NCBI GenBank assembly: GCA_030686995.1
Contig: CM060692.1
Span: 124,119,296-124,183,295, forward strand
Reading direction: 5' to 3'
Length of the DNA: 64,000 bases
Origin: Artemisia argyi
Lineage: Eukaryota; Streptophyta; Magnoliopsida; Asterales; Asteraceae
Shown: positions 1-10,802 of the stretch, one piece after another
Layout: every line of letters starts with the position of its first letter
Numbering within the stretch: the first letter of the stretch is position 1
The notes under the pieces: model-generated
What the model saw: the letters and a program-made list of their open reading frames with translations, nothing else
Told to the model about the DNA's origin: nothing
Database searches by the model: none
Program-made: the position numbers and the translations under genes

Positions 1-214
1 ATAGTAAGAAAGGAAATACAGTATCCTTACTAAAAGGAAGAAAACGTGTGATGTATATAACACATAAATATGTGTGTTTCATTTATAACAGTTAGTATAG
101 AATTAGGATTTATAACTTTATATTTCACTTTATAACATATAGTATTTTATTACTTATTTATTTTTAAAACTTAGAATAAAATCAAATAGTAATTTAAAAT
201 GTTAACAGAAATTT
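1..214. other. AT-rich flank, no gene seen
   Basis: Very AT-rich sequence with no homology I recognise. The chromovirus protease reading starts abruptly at about 215-226, so the element's 5' LTR, gag and N-terminal protease are missing and this is the deletion or insertion junction. I see no promoter or RNA gene here. Confidence 0.4.
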
Positions 215-225
215 TAGGGTGTTAT

Positions 226-725
226 ATAACTAATCTGTTATCCATCTCTACCCTAATGAAAAACCATATACTCATTAACCATGAGTATGTCAATTATCCC
301 TTACGGTTTGATGATCGCACCCATCCGACGAACCTACTTCCTCTGAATATGATCGATTTCGATGTAATTCTAGGCATGGATTGGTTGGCTTCTCATAGGG
401 CTACCATCGACTGCCATGCTAGAAATGTAATCTTTGGTGACCTTCGTCAGCCTGATTTTGTTTATCATGGTTCCCAACCTCCGAAATCTGTTAAAATCAT
501 TTCTGCTACGAAGGCCCGAACTCTGATTTCTCATGGTTGCCAAGGTTTCTAGCAGCCATTAAAGATACCTCTCTGGAAAGTCCTGTCATTGAAAGTATTT
601 CTGTTGTACGTGATTTTTCCGACGTCTTTCCCGATGAACTTCCTAGTATTCCTCCGGCTAGGGGTGTTGAGTTTGGCATCGAATTGATTCTAGGTGCCTA
701 ACCTATTTCCAAAGCTCCGTATCGT
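226..725 (+). pseudogene. Chromovirus aspartic protease fragment (C-terminal part) and linker to RT
   Basis: The frame 199-552 reads as the retroviral-type protease C-terminal half, with the conserved FDVILGMDWL block followed by a short region rich in H, D and C. The catalytic D-S/T-G triad that should precede it is not present, because the 5' end is lost at about 215-226. After the stop at 550-552 the linker continues in another frame (FSDVFPDELP-like segment at about 613-650, typical just upstream of RT) and meets an in-frame TAG/TAA near 700 before RT resumes. The protease would normally cut the Gag-Pol polyprotein. Here it is non-functional. Confidence 0.8.
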
Positions 726-1991
726 ATGGCACCTGTTGAGTTGAAGGAGTTGAAAGAGCAATTGCAGGAATTTTTGCATAATGGTTTCATTAGACTGAGT
801 GTATCGCCATGGGGTGCACCTGTATTGTTTGTCAAGAAGAAGGACGGAAGCATGCGTCTTTGTATTGACTATCGTGAGCTTAACCGTATTACTATCCGTA
901 ATCATTATCCACTTCCGCGTAGAGATGATTTGTTTGATCAGTTACAAGGGGATAAATTCTTTTTGAAAATTGATTTGAGATCTGGTTATCATCAATTACG
1001 CGTAAAGGAGCAAGAGGTTCCTAAAACTGCTTTCCGTACCCGATATGGTCATTACGAGTTTTTTGTTATGCCTTTCGGTTTGACAAACGCTCCTGCTGTG
1101 TTTATGGATATGATGAATAGCGTGTTCCACGAGTACCATGATAAGTTTGTTATTGTTTTCATCGACGATATTCTGATCTATTCTAAGACCAAAGAAGAGC
1201 ATGAGCAACACCTTCGGATTGTTTTAGAAACCCTTAGACAGAAGAAGCTGTATGCAAAATTTTTGAAGTGCGAGTTCTGGTTGAACCAATTTGCATTCCT
1301 TGGTTACATTGTATCTACAGATGGTATCACCATGGATCCATCTAAACTTGAGGCTATCACCAAGTGGCCGAGACCTACTACAGTGACCGAGATTCAGAGG
1401 TTTCTGGGTTTGGCAGGTTATTACCGTTGTTTTGTTGAGGGTTTCTCAAAGTTGGCTTTACCTTTGACGCAGTTGATGAGGAAAGATGAAAAGTTTGCTT
1501 GGACCAATGAGCATGAAGAGAGTTTTAAAGAGTTGAAATGGAGATTAGTGTCCGCTCCTATTTTGACCCTTACTTCTGGTTCTAGGGGATTTCAGATTTA
1601 TAGTGATGCATCCAAGAAGGGTTTGGGTTGTGTATTGATGCAACACGGGAAGGTTATTGCCTATGCTTCGAGGCAGTTGAAACCTTATGAAGAGAATTAC
1701 CTTACCCATGATCTTGAATTAGCTGAAGTTATTTTCGCTTTGAAGATTTGGAGACATTATTCGTATGGCGAATCATGTGATATCTTCACAGATCACAAGA
1801 GTCTCATGTATATCTTCACTCAGAGGGAATTGAATATGAGACAGAGGAGATGGTTGGAACTTCTCATGGACTACGACGCTAACATTCAGTACCACCTAGG
1901 TAAGGCGAATGTTGTTGCGGATGTAGTTAGTAGGAAATCCGGTATGATTGCTAGTTTGGAGATTGAAGCCAGGATTCTTAAGGATTTGTAG
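726..1991 (+). pseudogene. Chromovirus reverse transcriptase and RNase H
   Basis: A 421-residue open frame. Residues about 30-60 hold the [20 protein letters not shown] block, then [10 protein letters not shown], the [10 protein letters not shown] block and the catalytic [10 protein letters not shown] (the F-x-D-D form of the Y-x-D-D box) near residue 145. A connection segment with GLAGYYR follows. RNase H begins with [10 protein letters not shown] near residue 290 and includes the TDHKSL motif near 357. It copies element RNA to cDNA and removes the RNA strand, in virus-like particles in the cytoplasm. The frame is intact in itself but has lost its upstream fusion to gag-pro, so it is called a pseudogene. 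Confidence 0.9.
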
Positions 1992-3414
1992 ATGATGGAT
2001 GTTGATCTTTGTGTTCGAGGTTGTGGTGGTTATTGGGCTAGTTAGAAGATAGAGTCCAATTTTATGTCACGGATTAAGGAAGCGCAGAAGGATGATGGTG
2101 AGCTTTGGTCCATTGTCCAGAATGTTGAAGATGGTAAGAAGTCAGAGTTCCGGGTTGATAACTTTGGTATAGTATGGTATGGAGATCGACTTTGTGTTCC
2201 TGATGATCTGGATTTGCATGAAGCGGTTTACTATTCATCCTAGTTTTACCAAGATGTATCAGGATCTGAAGCAGCATTTTTGGTGGAATAGCATGAAACA
2301 GGATGTAGCTTTGTTTGTGGCCAGATGTATGACTTGTCAGCAGGTCAAGATTGAGCATCAGAGTGTTAATGGTTTGTTGCAGCCGTTAGAGATACCTACT
2401 TGGAAGTGGGAGGAGATCTCCGTGGATTTTGTGACTGGTTTACCATTGACTCGGAAAAGGCATGATGCGATTTGGGTAGTTGTGGATCGACTAACCAAAT
2501 CCACACATTTCTTGCCCATTCGTAAGGATTATGGCATTGGTAAGTTGGCCGAGATTTTTCAGCAGAAGATTCAGGCCGACTTCATGGTAAGCCGACAACT
2601 ATTATATCTGACAGGGATCCTTGTTTCTGGAAGGGTTTACAGAAAATTTGGGGGACTCGCCTCAAGTTTAGTACAGCCTTTCATCCTCAGACAGATGGTC
2701 AGACAGAGAGAACCATTCAGACCTTGGAAGACAGGCTAAGAGCTTGTATCTTAGAGTGGACCGGCAGTTGGGATGATTATTTGTGTTTGGTGGAGTTTCC
2801 CTACAATAATAGTTGGCATGCTTGCATAGATATGGCACCGTATGAGATGTTATATGGTCGGAAATGTCGGGCACCGATTTGTTGGGATGAGGTAAGTGAA
2901 CGTTTGATAGAGGGGGCCTAAACTGATTGAGATCACCAATGAGAAGGTTGCTATTGCTAAAGAGAAGTTGCAAGAGGCTCGTACTAGGCGGAAGAGCTAT
3001 GCTGATCGTCATCTTCGTGAGTTAGAGTTTAATGTTGGTGATCGGGTATTTATGAAAGTATCTCCGTTCCGTGGTGTGAAACGTTTTGGGATCAAGGGCA
3101 AGCTTAGTCCTCGATTCATCGGACTTTTTAAGATTCTGGAGCGTATTGGTGAGGTTTCTTATCGTCTAGCTCTACCTCCTCAGCTTTCGCATGTTCATGA
3201 TGTCTTCCATGTATCTCTTCTGAGGGGATACAACTATCATCCGTTGCACGTGATTTCATATCCGTTTGATCAGTTTCAGCCAGGCATGTCATTGTGTGAA
3301 AAGCCCGAGGCTATCTTAGATCAGAAAGATAGAGTCATGAGAAACAAAGTCATTCCGTTTGTTAAAATTCTTTCGAAGAATCACCCAGAGCGTAAGGCTA
3401 CCTTGGAAACCTAG
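1992..3414 (+). pseudogene. Chromovirus integrase with chromodomain, frameshifted
   Basis: Several frames together read as integrase. The N-terminal linker at about 1990-2240 carries stops. The zinc-binding end (CMTCQQVK) is near 2327-2350. The core begins SVDFVTGLP near 2420 and is followed by WVVVDRLTKS. After about 2590 the frame shifts: the segments around the second acidic residue and the HPQTDGQ block are scrambled between frames. The frame 2724-2921 holds the DDYLCLVEF and [14 protein letters not shown] blocks. The frame 2968-3414 holds the C-terminal SH3-like part (FGIKGKLSPRF), LSHVHDVFHVSLL, and then a chromodomain-like end (PEAILDQKDRV, FVKILSKNHPE). Chromodomains steer integration to marked chromatin in this lineage. 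Four or more frame breaks make it non-functional. Confidence 0.88.
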
Positions 3415-3533
3415 GATTCAATGCGAACAAGTTATCCACAATTCTTTTTGTAGTCTGGTATGTCTCCATTTGCTTTCATTCGTTTCCATTACAATTTTCG
3501 TGGACGAAAATTTTCTTTTTAAAGGGGAAGAGT
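3415..3533 (+). other. Chromovirus 3' untranslated segment with polypurine tract
   Basis: Short spacer between the end of pol and the LTR. The purine run AAAGGGGAAGAG at about 3520-3531, next to the LTR start at 3534, is the plus-strand primer for reverse transcription. Confidence 0.7.
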
Positions 3534-3676
3534 TGTAAAACCCTAAAATCTAAAACTTGAGAATGACTATTCTACCCCTCTAATCTTTAATTTATAAAAT
3601 AAGTATAATATTCCAAGCTCATTAAAATTCATTTAACCTAAGTTATAAGAGAATTATAACACCCTAAGTTCTACCT
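3534..3676 (+). repeat. Chromovirus 3' LTR, left part
   Basis: Begins TGTAAAACCC right after the polypurine tract and runs to the copia insertion. The last five bases, TACCT (3672-3676), are the target-site copy. The rest of this LTR is at 55635-57407. Confidence 0.75.
3672..3676. repeat. TSD of copia element, left copy (TACCT)
   Basis: Five bases identical to 55630-55634, directly outside the copia LTR ends TG...CA. Confidence 0.75.
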
Positions 3677-4057
3677 TGTTGACACAAATAATGTCTAAAA
3701 ACATTGTTAACATATTAACAATATCTCTATGTTTTGATAATTACAAAACATAAAACTCAATGAACTAAAATTTATGATGTAAAGAAGTATTTAGCGTTTA
3801 ATATCTTTATTTACATCCAAATCACTTAAGGTATGAACAAACAAAGTGTTTATTGCAATCTATGATCAAAGGAAATTTTTCTAAATCACTAGATTTTTTA
3901 TAAAATGTCATAAATATTTTATATCATTTACAAAATCATTTCTGGAATTAAAAGTATATGTTTAAATCATTATAAATATATGAATTCAAATTTTTAACCA
4001 AAAATGACAAATATAATCCAGATAAACCTTCCCCACAAAAGGACAAACAAACCCAAC

Positions 4058-4151
4058 GTTCTGGAGGGGGCAGCCCCCTTAATTCCTAGACGGCCCCCTT
4101 AATGATTAGGGGGACCGGCCCCTAATTAAGGGGACCAGCACGCTCCAGAAC
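4058..4151. repeat. Hairpin cluster upstream of copia TATA box
   Basis: GTTCTGGAG (4058-4066) is perfectly complementary to CTCCAGAAC (4143-4151). Inside lie nested inverted repeats of the form GGCCCCCTTAAT...TTAGGGGGACC and GGCCCCTAATTAAGGGGACC. The 3' LTR copy is at 54708-54780, and a related cluster is at 25465-25527. It sits 15 bp upstream of the TATA box, so a regulatory role is possible but not shown. Confidence 0.65.
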
Positions 4152-4166
4152 AGTATTTGTTTGCCC

Positions 4167-4174
4167 TATAAATA
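4167..4174 (+). promoter_or_regulatory. TATA box of copia 5' LTR
   Basis: TATAAATA in the middle of the LTR. The 3' LTR has TATGAATA at the same place (about 54796), so that copy is degraded. Confidence 0.6.
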
Positions 4175-4479
4175 CTGGTTCATTCCACAAATTTTTCTCA
4201 CCTTTTGCAACCGAAAACTTTCTGATCTAAATCCTCATTTTCATTTTCTATAATCCTTTGATCATATATACATTAATCTTTCTTTCAAAGTGATCCAAGT
4301 CTCTTCCTTTCAAGTGCAAAAGAAGAATACTTCTATTCTCCAAGACAAGAAGTATTATAACTTGTTATGACCTCCACATCCAAGTTGTTAGAGCATCATT
4401 CATTACATATATTTCTTTGTGTTATTTGTTGTTAATATTTGGTAGAAGATAGATTAGCTTGGTGTGTAGATAGAGTGAT

Positions 4480-4615
4480 TGTTTAGTAGATTGTTGTGAA
4501 GTAGATAGTTGGGAAGTAGATAGTTGTGAAGAAGATTGTTGTGAAGTAGATAGTTGAGAAGTAGATATTTGTGAAGAAGACAGTTGTGAAGTAGATAGGT
4601 GTGAAGATATATAGG
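4480..4615. repeat. 15-16-bp minisatellite in copia 5' LTR
   Basis: About eight imperfect units of the type GTAGATAGTTGTGAA. The 3' LTR holds fewer units (about 55105-55230), so copy number changed after insertion. Confidence 0.75.
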
Positions 4616-5017
4616 TGTGAAGAAGTTGTGTAAAAGGTGTGATCAAGTTGTGACGAAGTTGTGGTGTGTATATTGGTGTGTAAAGTTTTCTCCACCATAA
4701 GGGAGCTTGTTGACATAGTGAAGAAAACTCTCGAGTTAGGTGCTCGGGGAGTGGAGTAGGGCAAGGAAGGTGTCCTTGTAGCCGAACCACTATAAATCTC
4801 TTGTCTCGCGGTTCGATCTTTTCATCTCTCATTTATTTCTTTACTTACACTGTTATTGCTATATCATACATATATGTTGTTGTTTATATTGTGAAAGACT
4901 TGAGTTCACATAATATCGAATCTAAATTTTTGAAAGTAAAGAAAACACGCAAACAACTTTTTATAACAAATTAAAAAGACGTAAAACTATTCAACCACCC
5001 TTCTAGTTTTCCACAAT

Positions 5018-5031
5018 TGGTATCAGGAGCC
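5018..5031 (+). other. Primer binding site of copia element
   Basis: TGGTATCAGGAGCC two bases after the LTR end. It matches the common plant copia primer site for initiator tRNA-Met (usually TGGTATCAGAGC) with one extra G. Confidence 0.75.
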
Positions 5032-5071
5032 AGGTCAAGCAAGATTTTTAAAATATATTGTATTTTAAAAC

Positions 5072-5695
5072 TTGCAACTATCTACGGAATTTGAAAAATA
5101 TTTAGAAGGGCAATATATGCAAAGATCACCACTATTTGTAAGTGATGGATTTTTACATTGGAAAAATAGATTCGAAACTTATGTGAAATCTAAAGATCTT
5201 GATCTTTGGCATGTTATTACCTTCGGTGATTTTCCTCCCACTCAACAAAATCCGGAAACTAAAATGGATGAAATTGTACCTTTTGAAAAACAAAATGATG
5301 ATTTGAAAAAGAAACTAGCTAAAAATAATGAAGCAAAAATGGTGATTTATAATGCGTTACCGCGCAAAGAATATGAAAGAATTTTTATGTGTAAAACCGC
5401 CAAAGAAATTTGGGAATCACTACTTATTAGTCACCAAGGTAATAGTCAAATCAAAGACAATAAATTAGATATTCTTGTACAACAATATGAACAATTTACG
5501 ATTCCGGAAGAGGAATCAATTGATAATGCTTTTGGTAAATTTAACACTATTATCACAAGTTTAAAAGCACATGATAAGACATTTTCTAGTAAAAATTGTG
5601 TTAGGAAATTTCTTAGGGCATTGCATCCAAAATGGCGATCTAAAGTCACGGCAATTGAAGAATCAAAGAATTTGATGACGTTATCACCTGATGAA
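5072..5695 (+). pseudogene. Copia gag, N-terminal part (split by Athila A)
   Basis: A 208-residue reading whose first 207 codons are real gag; the terminal stop is created by the inserted LTR at 5696. It shows the copia-type Gag fold (Retrotran_gag_2/UBN2 family): DGFLHWKNRFETYV at about residues 25-38, the W-x-x-L block EIWESLLISHQG, and KFLRALHPKWRSKVTAIEE near the end. Gag forms the virus-like particle around the element RNA. The frame continues in register at 21333 across the 15.6-kb insertion. The true start may lie upstream, since the region between the primer site and the first Met is short. Confidence 0.85.
5691..5695. repeat. TSD of Athila A, left copy (ATGAA)
   Basis: Identical to 21328-21332, directly outside the LTR ends. 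Confidence 0.9.
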
Positions 5696-8642
5696 TGACT
5701 CCTCCTAAACCAACCAGTCAACCGTGTGCAGTTGATAGGCCCACCTATTAGAAAGTGCAAGTTTATATTGACCGTGGAATTATAGGGAAATCCCCGGGTC
5801 GTTAAGTCCCAACGAGATTGAAATTGTATTTTGAATGTTTAAGGGAATGAGTGGTATTGAGGACAGTAACAAAAATGATTGAGGAATGATTATACTACTG
5901 ATTGCTTGGTATTTGGATAATATGAAAAGATATAAACAATAACAGAGATACACACAAAAGCACAAATTAGAAAATCAGATAACAGACAGAGAAAAGTGGG
6001 TTTTATCAAATTACAAACTACAGGGAGTACAAATGAAACTTTTTAAAACTTAAAATTAAAAAAAAAATTTAAATGATATTAAAATTATGAAAATGATTAT
6101 TTTAATATTTAATTACTATTTAATTAATTAAAACTATTTAATAAGTAAATTAAACCTAGGTTAAATTAACTAAAAATTATAAAGATTACAATTTAAACTA
6201 AAAACTTGCAAAAATAATTTCTAAACCTTAAAAAGAACTTGAAGAAAGTATAAAAAATGAAAATAAATATTTTTGTATTTTTATGAGTTTTCTATTAATT
6301 AAAAACTATTTATCTTAATTAAACTAATTAAAATATTTTAAATTACTATTAATACCTAAATGACTTATAAAATTATGGAAAAATTTATAAAACTAATTAA
6401 CCATCACAGGAATCCTAAAAAATTATAAAAAGTTACTAAAAATTATATTTAGGCTATTTGACTAATTAATTACTTATTAATTAATTTAAATCTAATTTAA
6501 TTAAATTAAATAATAAAATTGGAAAATGGACAGTGGAAATTATGAAATTATTTTCTAAAAGTCTTAACTAATTTATAAAACCTAGGAAAAATATAAAATT
6601 ATACTGTTGTTAATTAAAATTAAAGAAGACTAATTAATTACTAATATTACCTGTTTAATTATTTAAATTATTTTTAAATCTAATAAATAGTAAACTGCTT
6701 AGGAAAAATCTAAGAAAATTATTTTAACTACTTAAAGGTAATAGGAAATTAAGAAAATTATGAAAATGGACAGGTGCTTATTATTAAGCTAAAAGGAAAA
6801 TTAAATAGATAATTTCTATTAAATAGAAGCTATCAGTATAATTAAAGTTGGCTTTTTCTGGTTTTTCTTTTATAGAACTATTAGAATACTTAAATTATGA
6901 AACTTTTACAAAGACAACTAATTTGGAAACTAAGAATAAGCACTGTGAGTGCTTATTACCCTAGACAGTTGACTAAGTTTGACCACACAAAGAAATAAGC
7001 TCAAATTGAGTTATGTGGGGTCCATACTTATTAAGTCTGGTTTACCTAAGTTACTTGGACTTGAATAATCTAGACTTGATGAGATAAGCTCATGGGATAA
7101 GCTAAAAAGCTATAATAAGCAACTGCTTATTTGGGTTCTGGGTTAGAAATGGGACAGAGTTATGAGGGTGATTTAGGTGGGGTCCACTGATCACTAGGTC
7201 AAACAAAGGGTCAAATCTTGAACCTTCGTAGGATGGGGGTTGTAAGAACCAAGATTTGGAGTGTGGGACCCACTGGGGTGGTCACAATCAACTACCAAAG
7301 TGGTGGTGGTGAGATGGTGTCTGTGTAGCAGGGCAAAGCCCTTTCCCTGCAGGTGTGTTCCGGGTGTAAAATGGTCACCTAGAAAAATTCATAAAAATGT
7401 AACAACCATGGAAATCTTAAGTTCTACTGATAAATATTACTCCCAACAAGTTTCAAATCTTAAGATTGAACACAAAATTTTAGATAAATCATGCCATTTT
7501 GAGGATTTCTAAGGTTGTGCACTTTTGACTTTATGAGAAAAACTAAAATTTTGACTTATGTGAACTTTGATCTCAATTTTATGACTGATATTGATTATTT
7601 AAGCTATATGGATACTAAATTAAGCTAGGACTTGCACTTATGAGATAAAATGAAGCCTATGCCTTTCTAAGTCCTTCACAGTTGGATTTTAAGCTAAATA
7701 ATTTGTGATTTTGACTTTCCTGCTTATTACCACCAAAGATTTGACTATTTTGGTGTTCTAATGGTCTAAGTATGGTGTGAGAATACTAAGTGAACATTAA
7801 TACTCACTAAATCACTCAATACAGCTTAAATCCAAACACTACCTTAACAAACCTACTTTGTGATTATCAAAGAAAATGATTGATTTGATCCTCAATTCTG
7901 TTGTCAATCCTTATATTATCATTATTAAAGACCAAATACACATGAAACAGTAAAAACACAACCTTTAAACTCAGAAATGACAAAGATGGTTTTTTAACTG
8001 TGAAAATGAAATTTCAATCAACTTATGGATTTCAACAAACAAGCAACTGATTTTAGGTTAGATTATGATTAACTAACATTGAATAAACACAAATAAGCAA
8101 GATTGAGCACCTAAACAACAATAGAATAAGAAATGCTAAAAATGAAGGTTTAAACTTACAAAATGCAATCCTGCTGAGACCAAGGAACAAGAACCAAGAA
8201 CAATCCTATAGAATCTCCATAGATTCACTAACCCAAGGCCTTCCAGAATCAACCCTGCTCCATTGCTTATCACCAAGAATTTGATACTTTGACTTTCGTT
8301 GACTGTTTTTATGTTTATGAGTTATTTATATCTAGATCTTGTTTTAAGGTTTCTAAAAGCTTTAATGAGCTTCCTAGGAGCATATGTGAGCTTAAGAGTC
8401 ATTATAATCTAACAATAACAAGAACAAAGCTTATTAAGAAATTTGAAATGAAAATGAAAGTTGCATAAACTGAGATATCAAAACAAACTTGATTCTTATT
8501 ATCTGAAAAGCTTAATAGTACACTGAGAATGATAACTTGAAACTTTGAAAGCTTAAATTACACTGGAACTTTTTAAATAAACTAATTCGACATACAAGAA
8601 ATAAAATTATACTAGATATCTTTTTCTTCTGCTTCCCTTTCT

Positions 8643-8652
8643 CTCTTTATAG
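8643..8652 (-). promoter_or_regulatory. TATA box, Athila A 3' LTR
   Basis: CTATAAAGAG on the minus strand, 93 bp downstream of the E2F-like site. The 5' LTR copy at about 20090 reads CTGTAAAGAG, a degraded TATA. Confidence 0.55.
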
Positions 8653-8744
8653 AAAATTAAGACTCCCCACATGCCTCTAATCTTTTCCCACTTCACTTTG
8701 TGACCATTGGATGGGTCAATTTGATCTCAGCTGTTTAAACTGAA

Positions 8745-8756
8745 TTTGGCGCCAAA
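8745..8756. promoter_or_regulatory. E2F-like site in Athila A LTR
   Basis: Palindrome TTTGGCGCCAAA, which fits the E2F/DP consensus TTTSSCGC on both strands. It is repeated at 20181-20192 in the other LTR. The homologous position in elements B and C also holds an E2F-type site. Confidence 0.6.
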
Positions 8757-9892
8757 AGTCATACACGTTTACTTGGGGCCAAAGTTGTGCAATTAAAGAA
8801 TATTGGGATCATGTGAAGGTGGCAGGGGACAATTGAGATAGTTTTCAAACAAGTTGGGGTGATATGGAAGAAAACAGAGGTCAAGGTATGGTTTGGGGTG
8901 AAAATTGGTGTGGGGATGCATTAATGTCGGTTGTGGGCTAGCTGTGAGGTGGAAAGGTGGTGAGGTGAGAGTAGATGATGAGGTGGATAGGTGGTGAGGT
9001 GGTGGAAAACCACCTGGTTTTCTGGTTTCAGGCTGGGGAGGAGAGGGATGAACAGTGGAGGGTGGTTTGGCGGTATTGGGAGGTCAAACGGGGTTTGACC
9101 CGTTTTTTATAATAAAGGGGTGCGTGGGCTGACCTTATTTTGGGCCTAGGGGGTGGGCTTGGTATTGTTTTGTGTTTGGATTTGGATTAGGTTTTATTTT
9201 GGGTTTATAATAAAAGGGTCCGGTTGGTATGTGGTATTAAACAAGGACCAAATTTGTAATTTGGTGAAAATTTAAGGACTGAATTTGTCACTTTTCCAAA
9301 CCACTTTCAAGGACTAAACCTGCAATAAAACCATAACAGAAGGACAAAAGATGTAATTTTTTCATTTTTAAAACCCAGGGACCTTTTCTGCCAATTCCTC
9401 AAACTCTAGGGACCAAACTGTAATTTTCTAAAAATTGAAGGGTTTAAGTTGTAATTTCCCAAAAGTTATCATAAGGACCAATTTTGTCATTTAAGAATAG
9501 TTCAAGGTTTATTTTTCATATATTTCCATTTTCAAAACCTTAAGGACTATATTTGACATTTTTGAAACTTGAGGGACTAAAGTTGTCATGTTGCAATTTT
9601 TAACTTTAAAGGACTAATCTTGACAACTTATGAATCCCTAAGGACCTTTGATGATATTTTTCATGTTTTGATTTACCAGGGACTAGTTTTGACAACTTTT
9701 GAAATTTGAGGGACTGAAACTGCCAATTATGCAAACTTTGTACGTTTTTCATTTGTTTTTGATTATTTTGCATTTAAAACATATAAAACACACTTCTAAG
9801 ATATTTTCAGTATTTTGATGCATATTTGAGTATTTTTGAATGTTTTGGCAGTTCAGATTGGTATAAAATGATGAGTATTTAGACACTCATAA

Positions 9893-10802
9893 TCCCCCAC
9901 ACTAAACTATTGCTAGTCCCTAGCAATCTTTTGAGAAAATTTTAATGGATTTTTACTCTTTACCAAAAGCCATCACTTCTGGAGTAGCCAGATGTAAGAA
10001 CTGTGGCACACCTGATAACCGTGTGATTTTGAGCAAACCACCAGCTGTCAACGGATTTGATTTGTCCTTATGATAAGTCGTTTGCTTCTGGACTAGCCAA
10101 CTCTTGATGGAATAGTCAACATCTTGGTGAGCTGATTACCAATTATGGTTTTTCCACTGCCTTTACCACAAGCCATAATCTTGCGGGCTAGCCAACTCAT
10201 TCGCTATATGGGATATGGCGAGTTGAGGAACCATACAATTTTGGGCAAATTGCAAGCCATCAACGGTTTTGAGATATCTTTACCAAGAGCCGTTTGCTCC
10301 TGGATTAGCCAATCCTTATGTGGGTTAGACATGGTGGACTGATAACCATTATTTGCATTTCTAAGTGTGAAAAAACTTTAAATTTTGATCAAATGGGGGT
10401 TCTTGATGGAACATGTGTTTTGAATTCGTGAGAACTCTCCCCCACACTTAGAACTGAATATTGCCCTCAATATTCGAAGTACTTGGTGTCCCACTAAGAC
10501 TTAGAATGTAAGAAGGAAATACTATTAACCTTTTTTTTAGTCTATTTACATACAAACACACTTTTTTTTTTTTTTTTTTTTTTTAAAAAAAATATATATA
10601 TATACATATATACAACATGTGGTTCATCTCCCCCACACTAGGGTGGTAGAAAGGGGTAAGAAGACAGAAATATGGGTGAAAACCCATATTGCTGCTGTTT
10701 TTGATTACCGAGTCACTAGCTTGACTCGACCTTGAATTAAATTGTCCATGAGGTAGCTACTGTTTTTGATTACCGAGTCGCTAGCTTGACTCGACCCCGA
10801 AT
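9893..10802 (-). other. Athila A 3' UTR with polypurine tract and structured RNA
   Basis: Non-coding on both strands. On the minus strand it holds a tandemly duplicated GAGTC hairpin (about 10697-10800), a hairpin ATATGGGT/ACCCATAT (10670-10689), PPT-like AGTGTGGGGG copies near 10629-10640 and 10438-10450, a poly-T/AT tract (10561-10610), the four pseudoknot modules (9943-10303) and the true PPT (9893-9904) next to the LTR. Confidence 0.75.
9943..10303 (-). ncRNA. Four tandem H-type pseudoknot modules, Athila A 3' UTR
   Basis: Plus-strand coordinates; transcript order is right to left. Module 1: stem halves 10297-10303 and 10283-10289, loop 10290-10296, downstream partner AACGG complement at 10262-10266. 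Module 2: 10180-10186 and 10166-10172, loop 10173-10179, partner 10142-10148 (7 of 7 complementary). Module 3: 10084-10090 with a decayed second half near 10071-10077, partner 10050-10054. Module 4: 9976-9982 and 9963-9969, loop 9970-9975, partner 9943-9948 with one mismatch. Compare the intact plus-strand copy at 42996-43353. Confidence 0.7.

Larger units (their letters stand above)
3677..5015 (+). repeat. Copia 5' LTR
   Basis: 1339 bp, starting TGTTGACAC and ending CCACA. It is homologous to 54336-55629. It contains a GC-rich hairpin cluster (4058-4151), a TATA box TATAAATA at 4167-4174, and a 15-16-bp minisatellite at about 4480-4615. The boundary is supported by the TSD and by the primer site just downstream. 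Confidence 0.85.
5696..9892 (-). repeat. Athila A 3' LTR
   Basis: 4197 bp. It contains no convincing gene. The 83-codon frame at 7261-7512 is repeated in the other LTR simply because LTRs are copies. Features on the minus strand: an array of GGAC(C/T)AAATTTGTCA-type units (about 9230-9740, U3), an E2F-like palindrome TTTGGCGCCAAA (8745-8756), a TATA box (8643-8652), a cluster of AATAAGC words (about 6930-7135) and a long AT-rich segment (about 6050-6800). Confidence 0.9.

Noticed and set aside
4480..4615. CRISPR-like repeat array
   Set aside because: Units are contiguous and imperfect with no unique spacers. It is a minisatellite in a plant LTR.
7261..7512. 83-codon frame present twice (also 18746-18997) as a conserved small gene
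   Set aside because: The two copies are the two LTRs of one element. Identity comes from reverse transcription and not from selection, and no homologous frame exists in the LTRs of B or C.
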